A stretch of DNA of 64,000 nt from Actinomyces oris (GCF_006546825.1 NZ_VICC01000006.1:668873-732872), one strand, 5' to 3'. Positions 15,332-24,662 are shown, counted from the stretch's first letter. The notes: generated from the letters alone by a model not told the origin. Made by a program: numbers and translations.

Positions 15332-15523
15332 GTGGCTGCTGTGTGCGACGTTTGCGGCAAGGGCCCCATCTTCGGCAAGAGCGTCTCGCACTCCCACGTG
15401 CGGACCAACCGCCGGTGGAACCCCAACATCCAGCGTGTGCGTGCTCTCGTCAACGGCGCCCCCAAGCGCCTCAACGTGTGCACGTCCTGCCTCAAGGCCG
15501 GGAAGGTGACGCGCAACATCTGA
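15332..15523 (+). CDS. rpmB: Large-subunit ribosomal protein bL28, zinc-ribbon form
   Basis: A 63-residue basic ribosomal protein. Two CxxC pairs are visible, CDVC at residues 5-8 and CTSC near residue 53, so this is the zinc-binding (C+) form. The KSVSHSHVRTNRRWNPNIQRV core is typical of L28. The start is GTG at 15332, where AGGAG lies seven to eleven bases upstream and where the mature N-terminus of L28 (AAVCDVCGKGP) begins. A strong hairpin terminator follows. Confidence 0.96.
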   Translation: MAAVCDVCGKGPIFGKSVSHSHVRTNRRWNPNIQRVRALVNGAPKRLNVCTSCLKAGKVTRNI

Positions 15524-15551
15524 GCGCATCATCTCGAGTCCTTCGAGCACG

Positions 15552-15585
15552 AGGCCGCCGCTGCGCAAGCAGTCGGCGGCCTTTG
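15552..15585 (+). terminator. Rho-independent-type terminator after rpmB
   Basis: AGGCCGCCG (15552-15560) pairs with CGGCGGCCT (15574-15582). An inner CTGC-GCAA-GCAG closes with a GNRA tetraloop, leaving one bulged T. TTTG follows. It also separates rpmB from the convergent thiL. Confidence 0.85.
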
Positions 15586-15619
15586 TCGCACCCCATGTCC
15601 CTCAACGGGTGACGGCCCG

Positions 15620-16729
15620 TCAGGCGTGAGAGAAGTGGTCCCAGCCGGTGTGCTCCCGCGCGGGTTCTCCTGCCAGCAGGACACCCGGTCGGTGCCCCAG
15701 TACCCGGGCCGGTGAGGACTGCGGACTCAGGACCCGGCCGATCACCCGAGCGCCGGCGGGCAGCCGATCAAGAGCGTGCGCCGGGACGGTGGCAAGCAGT
15801 CCGTGGTCCTCTCCCCCGGTGAGCAGCCAGCTGCGAGCCAGGGCGTGAGCGGCCGATCCGTCACAGCCGCTCACGAGCGCAGCCACCGGCTCGAGGAAGG
15901 ACGCGTCCGGCAGGTCGCCAGGATCGTCGAGGTCGATGACGACGCCGCTGGCACGGGCGATCCGACCGGCATCCCGCAGCAGCCCGTCGGAGACGTCCAG
16001 CATGGAGGTGGCGCCGGCCCGTGCCAGGTCGCGGCCCGCAGCCAGGGGCGGGGCGGGGGCACGGAAGGCCTCGATGCAGGCCCAAGCCTGCGGGTACTCC
16101 TGACCTGAAGGAACAACGGCTCCCGAACCTGATGCGCAGTCAGAGCCCGCACTGAGCAGGGCGAGCCCCGCCGCGCTACGCCCCAGGGTTCCGACGTGCA
16201 CCACGGCGTCGCCGTGCCGGGCTCCGCTTCGCAGAACCGGGGCTCTGCCCTCGAGGTCGCCCAGGACCGTGACGGACACGATCAGCGAGTCACCGGAACT
16301 GAGGTCACCGCCCACGACGCCCGCCCCGCAGGGCTCACAGCCCTGGGCCAGTCCCCGGGCGAAGTCCCGTACCCAGCCGACCGGGGTGGACGCAGGCAAG
16401 ACCAGGCCGACGACCAGCGCGACGGGCCTGGCCCCCATGGCGGCGGCGTCGGCCAGGTTCTGGGCCGCGGCCCTGGCCCCGACGTCGCGGCCCGTGGACC
16501 AGTCGGTGCGGAAGTGACGCCCCTCGACCAGGACGTCGGTGCTCACGGCCGTGCGCGAGTCTGGGAAGGACAGGACCGCGCAGTCGTCCCCCGTGCCGAC
16601 GGGGGTCTGCGGCCCCCGGGGCAGGAGGGGGGTGATGACGGCGAGGAGCTCCTCCTCGCTGAGGTCACCGACCCGTGCGCCCTGCCCCGCTGCCTCTGCG
16701 CCGGCCGGGGCCGGCTCAGCGGTTGACAT
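15620..16729 (-). CDS. thiL: Thiamine-monophosphate kinase
   Basis: Phosphorylates thiamine monophosphate to the active cofactor thiamine pyrophosphate with ATP. The 369-residue protein has the AIR-synthase-like fold pattern: VGTGDDCAVL near residue 42, STDVLVEGRHFRTDW near residue 62, a Asn/Asp-rich NLADAAAMGA helix, GVVGGDLSSGD, and LDVSDGLLRDAGRIA in the C-terminal half. The start is ATG at 16729, which overlaps the ddl reading frame by 14 bases; the ribosome-binding site is weak. It ends the minus-strand gpsA-ddl-thiL series and is convergent with rpmB. Confidence 0.93.
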   Translation of the reverse strand: MSTAEPAPAGAEAAGQGARVGDLSEEELLAVITPLLPRGPQTPVGTGDDCAVLSFPDSRTAVSTDVLVEGRHFRTDWSTGRDVGARAAAQNLADAAAMGARPVALVVGLVLPASTPVGWVRDFARGLAQGCEPCGAGVVGGDLSSGDSLIVSVTVLGDLEGRAPVLRSGARHGDAVVHVGTLGRSAAGLALLSAGSDCASGSGAVVPSGQEYPQAWACIEAFRAPAPPLAAGRDLARAGATSMLDVSDGLLRDAGRIARASGVVIDLDDPGDLPDASFLEPVAALVSGCDGSAAHALARSWLLTGGEDHGLLATVPAHALDRLPAGARVIGRVLSPQSSPARVLGHRPGVLLAGEPAREHTGWDHFSHA

Positions 16730-17882
16730 CGGTGGAGCGGGCCACGGCCAGCTCAATGAGCTCGGAGACCAGCTCGGTATAGCCCAGGCCGGAGACCTGC
16801 CACATGTAGGGGTACATGGAGAAGGGGGTGAATCCGGGCATCGTGTTGATCTCGTTGACCACTGCCTCACCAGCATCAGTGAGGAAGAAGTCGACCCGGG
16901 CCAGTCCCTCGCAGCCGAGCGCCTCGAAGGCCCGGGCGGCGGTGTCCATGAGGAGATCGCGCGCCTCGGGGCCGATGCGCGCCGGGCACACCATGGCCAC
17001 GGCGTCGTGGGCCAGGTACTTGGTCTCGTAGTCGTAGAACTCGCCTGCGCCCTGGGAGGCGTCCATGGCGATCTCGCCGGGCTCGGCCACCCGGGGGGCG
17101 TCGTCGCCGCGGCCCTGAAGGACGGCGACCTCGACCTCGCGTCCCACGATGCCGCTCTCCACGAGGACCTTGGGGTCGACCGCGCGGGCCGCCTCGATGG
17201 CCCCGGCCAGGTCCTCGGGGCGGTCGACCTTGCTGATGCCCAGGGAGGAGCCGGCGCGGGCGGGCTTGACGAACAGGGGGTAGGTCAGGGACCGGCAGGC
17301 CTCCAGGATCGCCTCGGGGTCGCGCTTCCAGGCATGGGGGCCGACGACGACGTGCGGCGCCGTGGCGATGCCCGCGGCCCCCAGGAGCACCTTGGTGACC
17401 TGCTTGTCCATGCCCGCGGCACTGGCCAGCACCCCGCAGCCGACGTAGGGAATGCCCATCATCTCCAGCATGCCCTGGATGGTCCCGTCCTCGCCGTAGG
17501 GCCCGTGCAGCAGCGGCAAGACGACATCGACCCGCCCCAGGATCTCAGGCCCCGTGGGGCCGAGCACCGTGAGCTCGCCGCCTCCCAGGGGTGCGGTGAG
17601 TCTCCCGCGTCCCAGGCCCTCGGCGGTGATGGTCACCGGGGGGCGGTTGTCGCTGAGCTCGAGGGCGGCCGGATCATCCTCGACGAGCAGCCACTGGCCC
17701 TCGGGGGTGATGCCCACCGGAAGGACCTCGTAGCGGTCGCGGTCGATGGCTGACAGGACACCGGCGGCGGTGGCGCAGGAGATCGTGTGCTCACCGCTGC
17801 GTCCGCCGAAGACGACGGCAACACGCACGGTGGACTTGTCAGAACTGGGCACGGAGGGGCCGGTTTCCTGGAGGGCTGTCAT
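16716..17882 (-). CDS. ddl: D-alanine--D-alanine ligase
   Basis: ATP-grasp ligase making the D-Ala-D-Ala dipeptide of peptidoglycan precursors. The 388-residue protein starts with a short tail, then VAVVFGGRSGEHTIS near residue 20, LLHGPYGEDGTIQGMLEMMGIPYVG in the middle, KPARAGSSLGISKV, and the ATP-grasp metal site EINTMPGFTPFSMYPYMW near the C-terminus. The Tyr of the EDGTIQG and SLG region is the form that selects D-Ala over D-lactate. ATG at 17882 is preceded by TAGCGT seven bases upstream. It lies 85 bases after gpsA. Confidence 0.95.
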   Translation of the reverse strand: MTALQETGPSVPSSDKSTVRVAVVFGGRSGEHTISCATAAGVLSAIDRDRYEVLPVGITPEGQWLLVEDDPAALELSDNRPPVTITAEGLGRGRLTAPLGGGELTVLGPTGPEILGRVDVVLPLLHGPYGEDGTIQGMLEMMGIPYVGCGVLASAAGMDKQVTKVLLGAAGIATAPHVVVGPHAWKRDPEAILEACRSLTYPLFVKPARAGSSLGISKVDRPEDLAGAIEAARAVDPKVLVESGIVGREVEVAVLQGRGDDAPRVAEPGEIAMDASQGAGEFYDYETKYLAHDAVAMVCPARIGPEARDLLMDTAARAFEALGCEGLARVDFFLTDAGEAVVNEINTMPGFTPFSMYPYMWQVSGLGYTELVSELIELAVARSTDVNR

Positions 17883-17895
17883 AGGTCCCACGCTA
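17883..17895 (-). promoter_or_regulatory. Leaderless promoter -10 for ddl
   Basis: TAGCGT (17895-17890) lies seven bases before ATG, the same hexamer and geometry as coaD. It would give ddl-thiL a promoter of their own, downstream of gpsA. Confidence 0.55.
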
Positions 17896-17967
17896 CCGCG
17901 CTGCGCCCGACATACTGATAATGCACAACGAACCCGGGATAAAGCAGGCCTCCACACCCCTGGGAGG

Positions 17968-19023
17968 CTAGGCCTGCGACGGTGCCGCGTGCACGCCCTC
18001 GGACTTGCGGGGACGAGCCAACAGCGCGTCAGTGACCTGCGCAACGCTGGCGGCGCCCTCGACGACGGTGACGACCCCGGCGGTGATGGGCATGTCCACG
18101 CCGTGGGCCCGGGCCAGGTCCAGGACGGCGCGGGCCGACTTGGCGCCCTCGGCCACGCCCCGGGAGGCCGCAGCGGCCTCGGCCACGCTCATCCCCTCGC
18201 CGAGGTGGCGGCCGAAGGTCTGGTTGCGGCTCAAGGGCGAGGAGCAGGTGGCCACCAGGTCCCCCATGCCGGCCAGCCCGGAGAAGGTCTCCGGGCGAGC
18301 CCCGAGCTTGAGGCCCAGCCGGGTGATCTCCACCAGGCCCCGGGTGATGATCGTGGCCTTGGAGTTGTCCCCCAGGCCCCGGCCCGCGGCCGCGCCGACG
18401 GCCAGGGCGATGACGTTCTTGACCGCCCCGCACAGCTCGACGCCCAGGACGTCGGTGTTGGTGTAGGGACGGAAGGTGCCGGTGGCGCACAGTGAGGCGA
18501 TCCGGGCGGCGACCTGCTCGTCGTCGGCGGCCACGACGGTGGCGGTGGGCTGGCCCGCAGCGATCTCGTCGGCGAGGTTGGGGCCGGAGACGACCACAAC
18601 GCGGGAGGAGTCGATGCCCAGGGCCTCAGCCAGGACCTCGCTCATGCGCAGCCCGGTACCCAGCTCGATGCCCTTCATGAGGGAGACGGCCACGGCGTCG
18701 TCGGCCAGGGCGCCCCTGAGGGGCTCCAGGACCCTCCGGGCCTCCTGGGAGGGCACGGCCACGACGACAATGCTCGCCCCCGTGACGGCCTGGGCCAGGT
18801 CGGTGGTCGCATTCAGGCCCTGCGGCAGACGGTGACCGGGGACGTAGCGCTCGTTGGTGCCGGCATTGATCTCCTCGGCCACCTCCCGGCGCCGGGCCCA
18901 GATCGTCGTGGGCGTACCGGCCTGGGCCAGGAGGCTGGCGAAGGTGGTGCCCCAGGCTCCTGAACCGATGACGGCCGCGGCCGGGCGCAGCGGCGCACTC
19001 GATGCGGGTTCGACGCCGTTCAC
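17968..19023 (-). CDS. gpsA: Glycerol-3-phosphate dehydrogenase [NAD(P)+]
   Basis: Reduces dihydroxyacetone phosphate to sn-glycerol 3-phosphate, the backbone for phospholipids. The 351-residue protein has the nucleotide motif VIGSGAWGTTFAS at residues 18-30, the VPSQ and SLMKGIE blocks, the catalytic Lys in CGAVKNVIALAVG, and the GLAGMGDLVATCSSP signature. GTG at 19023 overlaps the plsC stop as GTGA, so plsC and gpsA are coupled: the product of GpsA is the acceptor for the acylation pathway to which PlsC belongs. Confidence 0.95.
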   Translation of the reverse strand: MNGVEPASSAPLRPAAAVIGSGAWGTTFASLLAQAGTPTTIWARRREVAEEINAGTNERYVPGHRLPQGLNATTDLAQAVTGASIVVVAVPSQEARRVLEPLRGALADDAVAVSLMKGIELGTGLRMSEVLAEALGIDSSRVVVVSGPNLADEIAAGQPTATVVAADDEQVAARIASLCATGTFRPYTNTDVLGVELCGAVKNVIALAVGAAAGRGLGDNSKATIITRGLVEITRLGLKLGARPETFSGLAGMGDLVATCSSPLSRNQTFGRHLGEGMSVAEAAAASRGVAEGAKSARAVLDLARAHGVDMPITAGVVTVVEGAASVAQVTDALLARPRKSEGVHAAPSQA

Positions 19024-19805
19024 TGCCCCTCCTCCCGAGTGTCGGCCTCAGGCAACGGGTCGGGGCGGCGCACGCCGATCTTCCCCTTACCGGGGTCGCC
19101 GTCGTAGTGCATGTCGAAGGGACGGGGGGCCTTCTCCCCGCGGAGCTCCTCCACCAGGGAGGTGATGGCACGCATGATCTCGGCGGTGCAGGCGCGCACG
19201 GCCTCGCGGTCCTGGGTGTCCTGCCCGAAGTGGGACAGGTCCATGAGCTCACCGATGGTGACGCGCACGTCCTTGCGGGGGAAGGGGTGGAAGGAACGCC
19301 CGTAAGTGTCCAGGATCTCGTGAGCGCCCCACTGCCCCATGGGCAGGACGGGAGCGCCGCTGGTCATGGCGAGCCGGGCCGCCCCGGTCTTGGCCACCAT
19401 CGGCCACTTGAGGGGGTCGCGGGAGAGCGTGCCCTCGGGGAAGATCATGATGGCGCCGCCGTCGGCCAGGACCTCACTGGCGGCCTTGAGGGCCGTGGCC
19501 GCGTTCTGGGTGCCCCGCTGGACCGGGATCTGGCCGCCGGCCCGCAGGATGGAGCCGAGCACCGGCACCTTGAACAGGGTGGACTTGGCCAGCGAGTAGA
19601 CGGGGACATCGGCATCGACCAGGGCTCGCATGGCCGTGAGCGAGTCGAGGTCGGTCAGGTGGTTCGCCACGGCGATGAAGCCGCCCTCGCGGGGGATGTT
19701 CTCCAGGCCGCTCACCGACTGCCGGGAGACCATCTTGAGGAACGGGATGATCGCCCCGCGCGCGGCGAAGCGGTAGAACGGGGTCATGGGACGTGTTGCA
19801 GGCAC
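19020..19805 (-). CDS. plsC: 1-acyl-sn-glycerol-3-phosphate acyltransferase
   Basis: Membrane-associated acyltransferase of phospholipid synthesis. The catalytic HX4D motif is His49-Leu-Thr-Asp-Leu-Asp54 (NHLTDLD), followed by SLAKSTLFKVPVLGSILR and the substrate-binding FPEGTLSRD near residue 124. The 261 residues end in a polar tail. The start is GTG at 19805, six bases after TAGAGT; an internal ATG seven codons later is possible. It precedes gpsA with a four-base overlap. Confidence 0.92.
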   Translation of the reverse strand: MPATRPMTPFYRFAARGAIIPFLKMVSRQSVSGLENIPREGGFIAVANHLTDLDSLTAMRALVDADVPVYSLAKSTLFKVPVLGSILRAGGQIPVQRGTQNAATALKAASEVLADGGAIMIFPEGTLSRDPLKWPMVAKTGAARLAMTSGAPVLPMGQWGAHEILDTYGRSFHPFPRKDVRVTIGELMDLSHFGQDTQDREAVRACTAEIMRAITSLVEELRGEKAPRPFDMHYDGDPGKGKIGVRRPDPLPEADTREEGQ

Positions 19806-19817
19806 GGGTGAACTCTA
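19806..19817 (-). promoter_or_regulatory. Leaderless promoter -10 for plsC
   Basis: TAGAGT (19817-19812) followed by six bases and GTG. No ribosome-binding site. It drives plsC-gpsA. Confidence 0.6.
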
Positions 19818-19910
19818 TCCGCTTCAGCGCTCTGAACGCGGCCGTCCGAGCCGGGCCCTCGGCCCGCACTGCCCTGGCCTCGCGAATCCTCGGGCAGGGA
19901 CCGGCCTGCC

Positions 19911-21233
19911 TCAGGCCAGGCGGGTGACGGCGGCGTTGAGGGACTCCAGCTTGGACATGAAGTGCTCGTAGCCGCGGTCGATGAGGTTGACGCCCTCGAC
20001 CCGGCTGGTGCCCTCGGCGGTCAGGGCCGCGATGAGGTGGGAGAAGCCGCCGCGCAGGTCGGGCACGACGATGTCGGCACCGGTCAGCGGCGTGGGCCCG
20101 GAGATGACCGCGGAGTGGTAGAAGTTGCGCTGGCCGAAGCGGCACTCGGTACCGCCCAGGCACTCGCGGTAGACCTGGATGGTGGCCCCCATCTTGCACA
20201 GGGCACCGGTGAAGCCGAAGCGGTTCTCGTAGACGGTCTCGTGGACGATGGACAGGCCCTGGGCCTGGGTGAGCGCCACGACGAGGGGCTGCTGCCAGTC
20301 GGTCATGAAGCCGGGGTGGACGTTGGTCTCCACCACGATCGACTTCAGGTCACCGCCGGGGTGGTAGAAGCGGATGCCCTCATCGGTGACGTCGAAGGCG
20401 CCCCCCACCTTGCGGAAGGTGTTGAGGAAGGTGGTCATGTGGCTCTGGTGGGCTCCACGCACGAACACGTCCCCGCGAGTGGCCAGGGCGGCCGAGGCCC
20501 AGGAGGCGGCCTCGATACGGTCCGGCAGGGCCGAGTGGGTGTAGCCGCACAGCTCGTCGACGCCCTCGACGTGGATGGTGCGGTCGGTGTCCACCGAGAT
20601 GATGGCGCCCATCTTCTGCAGGACGTCGACCAGGTCCATGATCTCGGGCTCGACGGCGGCATTGCGCAGCTCGGTCAGTCCGTGCGCGCGCACAGCGGTG
20701 AGCAGGGTCTGCTCGGTGGCTCCGACCGAGGGGTAGGGAAGCTCGATGACGGTTCCCTTGAGACCGTGTGGCGCGGTGAGCCGGATGCCCTGGGCCTGCT
20801 TGTCGACCGCGGCGCCGAACTGGCGCAGGATCTCCAGGTGGAAGTCGATGGGGCGGTCACCGATGCGGCACCCGCCCAGGTCGGGGATGAAGGCCTCCCC
20901 CAGGCGGTGCAGGAGCGGACCGCAGAAGAGGATCGGGATGCGCGAGGAGCCGGCGTGCGCGTCAATGTCGGCCATGTGGGCCGACTCGACCTTGGACGGG
21001 TCCAGCTGGAGGACGCCTTCGCGCTGGTCGTAGTCGATGCTCACGCCGTGCAGGCTCAGCAGCCCCGAGACCACGTCGACGTCACGAATGAGCGGGACGT
21101 TGCGCAGCACTGAGGGAGTCGACCCCAGCAGCGCCGCCACCATCGCCTTGGGAACCAGGTTCTTGGCTCCGCGGACGGTGATCTCACCAGTCAGCGGGCG
21201 ACCACCCTCGACCTGGAGCAGACCGTCGACCAT
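19911..21233 (-). CDS. murA: UDP-N-acetylglucosamine 1-carboxyvinyltransferase
   Basis: First committed enzyme of peptidoglycan synthesis, adding enolpyruvate from phosphoenolpyruvate to UDP-GlcNAc; target of fosfomycin. The 440-residue protein has the N-terminal GAKNLVPKAMVAALL loop with its active-site Lys (Lys24 region) and the flexible loop GGCRIGDRP with catalytic Cys122, so it should be fosfomycin-sensitive at that residue. The start is ATG at 21233, with GGAGGTG about six bases upstream. It lies between leuD and plsC, which is not its usual location; two inside-repeat EPSP-synthase lobes are intact. Confidence 0.93.
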   Translation of the reverse strand: MVDGLLQVEGGRPLTGEITVRGAKNLVPKAMVAALLGSTPSVLRNVPLIRDVDVVSGLLSLHGVSIDYDQREGVLQLDPSKVESAHMADIDAHAGSSRIPILFCGPLLHRLGEAFIPDLGGCRIGDRPIDFHLEILRQFGAAVDKQAQGIRLTAPHGLKGTVIELPYPSVGATEQTLLTAVRAHGLTELRNAAVEPEIMDLVDVLQKMGAIISVDTDRTIHVEGVDELCGYTHSALPDRIEAASWASAALATRGDVFVRGAHQSHMTTFLNTFRKVGGAFDVTDEGIRFYHPGGDLKSIVVETNVHPGFMTDWQQPLVVALTQAQGLSIVHETVYENRFGFTGALCKMGATIQVYRECLGGTECRFGQRNFYHSAVISGPTPLTGADIVVPDLRGGFSHLIAALTAEGTSRVEGVNLIDRGYEHFMSKLESLNAAVTRLA

Positions 21234-21314
21234 GCACACCTCCATGACGTCATCTGGGCGTGCCGCGCGCGTGAGCCGCTCACCCATCCCCGCGCAGGCG
21301 CGCGAGGCCGTCCC

Positions 21315-21320
21315 AGCATA
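21315..21320 (-). promoter_or_regulatory. Candidate -10 box for murA
   Basis: TATGCT on the minus strand, predicting a leader of about 75 bases before murA. No clear -35 is seen. Confidence 0.35.
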
Positions 21321-21469
21321 AGCGCACCGAAGGGGCTCCCAGGACCTTTTTCAGGACCGTATCAGGTGGCCTTCGACTCACAGAAAGCGCCGATTAATCC
21401 CACCCAACTCCGTGCCAATATCGATGAAACTCGCAGGACGAGCTTGTCCGTGCTCCCGTTGCCGGCTCT

Positions 21470-21491
21470 CCCGGCCCCACTCAGGGCCGGG
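21470..21491 (-). terminator. Stem-loop across the leuD stop codon
   Basis: CCCGGCCC and GGGCCGGG (21470-21477 and 21484-21491) pair perfectly around a six-base loop that contains the leuD stop. No T-run follows. It may attenuate read-through into murA or protect the leuCD mRNA end. Confidence 0.4.
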
Positions 21492-22134
21492 GCATATCCG
21501 CGGCCCGCGCCGAGACGACCTCCTGGGCCGGCAGGTGCTTGGCCGGCAGGGTGCGCGGCTTGAAGGCCGGGCGGGCCTCCTCGTAGGCTCGAATGGCGTC
21601 TTCCTGGGTGAGGGTCAGGGAGATATCGTCGAGTCCCTCCATGAGAATCCAGCGCACGTAGTCGTCGATGGAGAAGGCACACCGGAAGGAACCGGCCTCG
21701 ACCGTGCGGTTCTCCAGGTCCACCGTCACCTCGGTGCCCGGCTCGGTCTCGAGGATCTTCCACAGCTGCTCGCAGTCCTCCTGGGAGACCACGCCGGCCA
21801 CCAGCCCCTGCTTGCCTGCATTGCCGCGGAAGATGTCGGCGAAGCGGGGCGCCAGGACGACCTTGAAGCCGTAGTCCTTGAGCGCCCACACGGCATGCTC
21901 CCGCGAGGAGCCCGTACCGAAGTCAGGACCGGCGACGAGCACCGAGGCCCGCTTGTAGGCCTCCTGGTTGAGGATGAAGTCGGGCTCACCGGCCCTCCAG
22001 GAGGCGAACAGGGCGTCGTCGAAGCCCGTGCGGGTGATGCGCTTGAGATACACCGCCGGGATGATCTGGTCGGTGTCGACGGCGCTGCGCCGCAACGGGG
22101 CGCCGATGCCGGTGTGTCGGATGAACTTGTCCAC
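21481..22134 (-). CDS. leuD: 3-isopropylmalate dehydratase, small subunit
   Basis: Swivel-domain subunit of isopropylmalate isomerase in leucine synthesis. The 217 residues carry the family blocks [12 protein letters not shown] at residues 21-32, [17 protein letters not shown] near 69-85, and [17 protein letters not shown] near 94-110. The start is GTG at 22134, preceded by AAGGAG. leuC lies 80 bases upstream on the same strand, and the two form one enzyme. Confidence 0.96.
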   Translation of the reverse strand: MDKFIRHTGIGAPLRRSAVDTDQIIPAVYLKRITRTGFDDALFASWRAGEPDFILNQEAYKRASVLVAGPDFGTGSSREHAVWALKDYGFKVVLAPRFADIFRGNAGKQGLVAGVVSQEDCEQLWKILETEPGTEVTVDLENRTVEAGSFRCAFSIDDYVRWILMEGLDDISLTLTQEDAIRAYEEARPAFKPRTLPAKHLPAQEVVSARAADMPRP

Positions 22135-22214
22135 GGTCGTTGAGCTCCTTGCCTCTACTCGGCCCTACCGGGCCTGTCCTCGCCTGTATGCCTTCATCTC
22201 CTGCACGCCGGCCC

Positions 22215-23708
22215 CTACTGGACGGTTGCCTCAGGCGCGGCGGAGACCGGCGCAATCGCCGGGACCGTCGGGATATCGCCCGAGTCCTGCGTGGCCTCAG
22301 GACGCGGCGGCAGGTCTCCCGGGGCCGACAGCGCCCCGCGCACGGCGGTGGCCGCGGCGACGACAGGCGAGACGAGGTGGGTTCGTCCACCCTTTCCTTG
22401 ACGCCCCTCGAAGTTGCGGTTGGAGGTGGAGGCCGCACGCTCCCCGGAGGAGAGCTTGTCGGGGTTCATGGCCAGGCACATGGAGCAACCGGCGTTGCGC
22501 CACTCGGCACCGAAGCTCGTGAAGACCCGGTCCAGGCCCTCGGCCTCGGCCTGCAGACGCACTCGGGCCGAGGCCGGTACCACGAGCATGCGCAGCCCCT
22601 CGGCCTTCTTGCGCCCGCGCACCACCTCGGCGGCGGCCCGCAGGTCCTCGATACGGCCGTTGGTGCACGAGCCGATGAAGACGGTGTCGACCTTGATGTC
22701 GCGCAGAGGCGTTCCCGGAACGAGGTCCATGTACTCCAGGGCCCGTTCGGCGGCCAGCCGCTCGGTGGCGTCGGCGATGTCCTCGGGGTCGGGGACCCGC
22801 GCGGACAGCGGCAGACCCTGTCCGGGATTGGTTCCCCAGGTGACGAAGGGCTCGATGTCCTCGGCCTGCAGCACCACCTCGGTGTCGAAGACGGCGTCGG
22901 GATCGGTGCGCAGGCTGGACCAGTACTGCACGGCGGCGTCCCAGTCCTCGCCGACGGGGGCGTGAGGACGGCCCTTGAGGTAGTCGAAGGTGGTCTGATC
23001 CGGGGCGATCATGCCGGCCCGGGCCCCACCCTCGATGCTCATGTTGCAGATCGTCATCCGGGCCTCCATCGAGAGCTGCTCGATGGCCCGCCCGCGGTAC
23101 TCGATGACGTGCCCCTGGGCCCCGTTGGTGCCGATCTTGGCGATGATGGCCAGGATGATGTCCTTGGCCCCGCTGCCCGAGGGCAGGTCCCCGTCAATGG
23201 TGACGCTCATCGTCTTGAAGGGGGCGATGGGCAGGGTCTGGGTGGCCAGGACGTGCTCGACCTGGGAGGTACCGATACCGAAGGCGAGGGCCCCGAAGGC
23301 GCCGTGAGTGGAGGTGTGGGAGTCACCGCAGACCACGGTCATGCCGGGCTGGGTCAGGCCCAGCTGCGGACCGACGGCGTGGACGATCCCCTGGTCGGCA
23401 TCCCCCAGGGAGTGCAGCCGTACCCCGAACTCGGCGCAGTTAGCGCGCAGGGTCTCGATCTGAGCACGGCTGGTGACGTCGGCGATCGGCAGGTCGATGT
23501 CCACAGTGGGGGTGTTGTGGTCCTCGGTGGCGATCGTCAGGTCGGGACGACGCACCGGGCGCCCGGCCAGTCGCAGCCCCTCGAAGGCCTGGGGGCTGGT
23601 GACCTCGTGGACCAGGTGAAGGTCGATGTACAGCAGGTCGGGGGCGCCATCGCTACCCTTGGACACCACATGATCGCGCCAGACCTTCTCGGCGAGAGTC
23701 ATTCCCAT
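22215..23708 (-). CDS. leuC: 3-isopropylmalate dehydratase, large subunit
   Basis: Aconitase-family subunit with a [4Fe-4S] cluster that interconverts 2- and 3-isopropylmalate. The 497-residue sequence contains [17 protein letters not shown] near the start, [34 protein letters not shown] with the first cluster cysteine, and [11 protein letters not shown] with the other two. I chose ATG at 23708 because AGAGG lies nine bases upstream and homology (MTLAEKVW) starts two codons later. The C-terminus has a Pro/Ala-rich tail of about 30 residues. It is divergent from the IclR-type regulator. Confidence 0.96.
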   Translation of the reverse strand: MGMTLAEKVWRDHVVSKGSDGAPDLLYIDLHLVHEVTSPQAFEGLRLAGRPVRRPDLTIATEDHNTPTVDIDLPIADVTSRAQIETLRANCAEFGVRLHSLGDADQGIVHAVGPQLGLTQPGMTVVCGDSHTSTHGAFGALAFGIGTSQVEHVLATQTLPIAPFKTMSVTIDGDLPSGSGAKDIILAIIAKIGTNGAQGHVIEYRGRAIEQLSMEARMTICNMSIEGGARAGMIAPDQTTFDYLKGRPHAPVGEDWDAAVQYWSSLRTDPDAVFDTEVVLQAEDIEPFVTWGTNPGQGLPLSARVPDPEDIADATERLAAERALEYMDLVPGTPLRDIKVDTVFIGSCTNGRIEDLRAAAEVVRGRKKAEGLRMLVVPASARVRLQAEAEGLDRVFTSFGAEWRNAGCSMCLAMNPDKLSSGERAASTSNRNFEGRQGKGGRTHLVSPVVAAATAVRGALSAPGDLPPRPEATQDSGDIPTVPAIAPVSAAPEATVQ

Positions 23709-23809
23709 CGACTTCATCCTCTCAGCAACAGTGTTCCCGATCCGCCCGCACTCAGCAGCGCCCGACGACGCCACTGACTCGCGCAGACCGCACGAGGCGG
23801 GGCCGCGCC

Positions 23810-23843
23810 GCATCCGAGGCCATAGCCTTGGCCTGAAGGATGC
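23810..23843 (-). other. Stem-loop in the leuC leader
   Basis: GCATCC/GGATGC (23810-23815, 23838-23843) and inner AGGCC/GGCCT (23817-23821, 23830-23834) form a compact hairpin in the predicted 155-base leuC leader. A short frame after it (ATG to TGA, 23 codons) has only one Leu codon, so a classical leucine attenuator is not supported. Confidence 0.4.
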
Positions 23844-23868
23844 TGACACTGCGCCGCTTCCCTGGCGG

Positions 23869-23897
23869 ACCCTAACTTGAAATCTCATACCTTGAAA
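23869..23897 (-). promoter_or_regulatory. Probable leuC promoter
   Basis: Minus strand TTTCAA (23897-23892), 17 bases, TAGGGT (23874-23869). The start of transcription would be near 23862. Confidence 0.5.
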
Positions 23898-23910
23898 TGC
23901 CAGTATCAGA
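23883..23910. promoter_or_regulatory. Inverted repeat between leuC and the IclR gene
   Basis: TCTCATAC (23883-23890) and GTATCAGA (23903-23910) are inverted copies with one mismatch, 20 bases centre to centre. The repeat covers the -35 region of leuC and ends two bases before the regulator's ATG. It is a natural operator candidate for the IclR protein. Confidence 0.5.
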
Positions 23911-23912
23911 TT

Positions 23913-24662
23913 ATGGACAGCCCCTCAGAGAACTCCCCGGAGAACGACAGCAGCGGCGTCGGCGTCATCGACAAGGCGGCCCTCGTGATGAGCGCACTGG
24001 AGTCGGGGCCGGCGACCCTGGCCCAGCTCGTGTCCACCACACACCTGGCCCGCCCCACGGCTCACCGCATCGCGGTCGCCCTGGAGTTCCACCGCCTGGT
24101 CACCCGCGACTCCCAGGGACGCTTCATTCTGGGCCCCAGGCTCACCGAGCTGGCCAGCGCCGCAGGAGAGGACCATCTCCTGTCCGCCGCCGGGCCGGTG
24201 CTGGCGGCTCTGCGCGACAAGACCCACGAGTCGGCGCAGCTCTACCGCCGCCAGGGGGACGTGCGCATCTGCGTGGCCAATGCCGAGCGCCCGATCGGGC
24301 TGCGTGACTCCATTCCCGTGGGCGCCACCATGTCCATGCAGGGCGGCTCGGCGGCCCAGGTGCTTCTCGCCTGGGAGGAGCCCGACCGCCTGCACCGGGG
24401 CCTGGTAGGAGCCCGCTTCACCGCCACCATGCTCTCAGCGGTCCGACGTCGGGGGTGGGCTCAGTCAGTTGGGGAGCGCGAGCCCGGGGTCGCCTCCGTC
24501 TCGGCGCCGGTACGCGGTCCCGGAGGCAAGGTCGTGGCCGCGATCTCGATCTCAGGACCCATCGAGCGGATGGGGCGTCAGCCCGGCCGGGTTCACGGAC
24601 ACGTGGTCATGGCCGCGGCGCGTCGGCTCTCCGAGGTGCTCACCGACACCAGTACCGTCTGA
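23913..24662 (+). CDS. IclR-family regulator (NdgR/LtbR type)
   Basis: A 249-residue IclR protein. The N-terminal winged helix spans residues 16-75 ([36 protein letters not shown]), followed by the effector domain with [14 protein letters not shown] and [14 protein letters not shown]. Its place, divergent from leuCD, is that of NdgR in Streptomyces and LtbR in Corynebacterium, which control leucine (and in some species tryptophan) genes. ATG at 23913 is the first codon with homology nearby; a TTG at 23877 would add 12 residues. It probably represses leuCD and itself from the inverted repeat between them. Confidence 0.85.
   Translation: MDSPSENSPENDSSGVGVIDKAALVMSALESGPATLAQLVSTTHLARPTAHRIAVALEFHRLVTRDSQGRFILGPRLTELASAAGEDHLLSAAGPVLAALRDKTHESAQLYRRQGDVRICVANAERPIGLRDSIPVGATMSMQGGSAAQVLLAWEEPDRLHRGLVGARFTATMLSAVRRRGWAQSVGEREPGVASVSAPVRGPGGKVVAAISISGPIERMGRQPGRVHGHVVMAAARRLSEVLTDTSTV

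Noticed and set aside
23745..23822. Leucine attenuator peptide in the leuC leader
   Set aside because: The 23-codon frame has a single Leu and scattered Val codons, and no Leu run or terminator/antiterminator pair.
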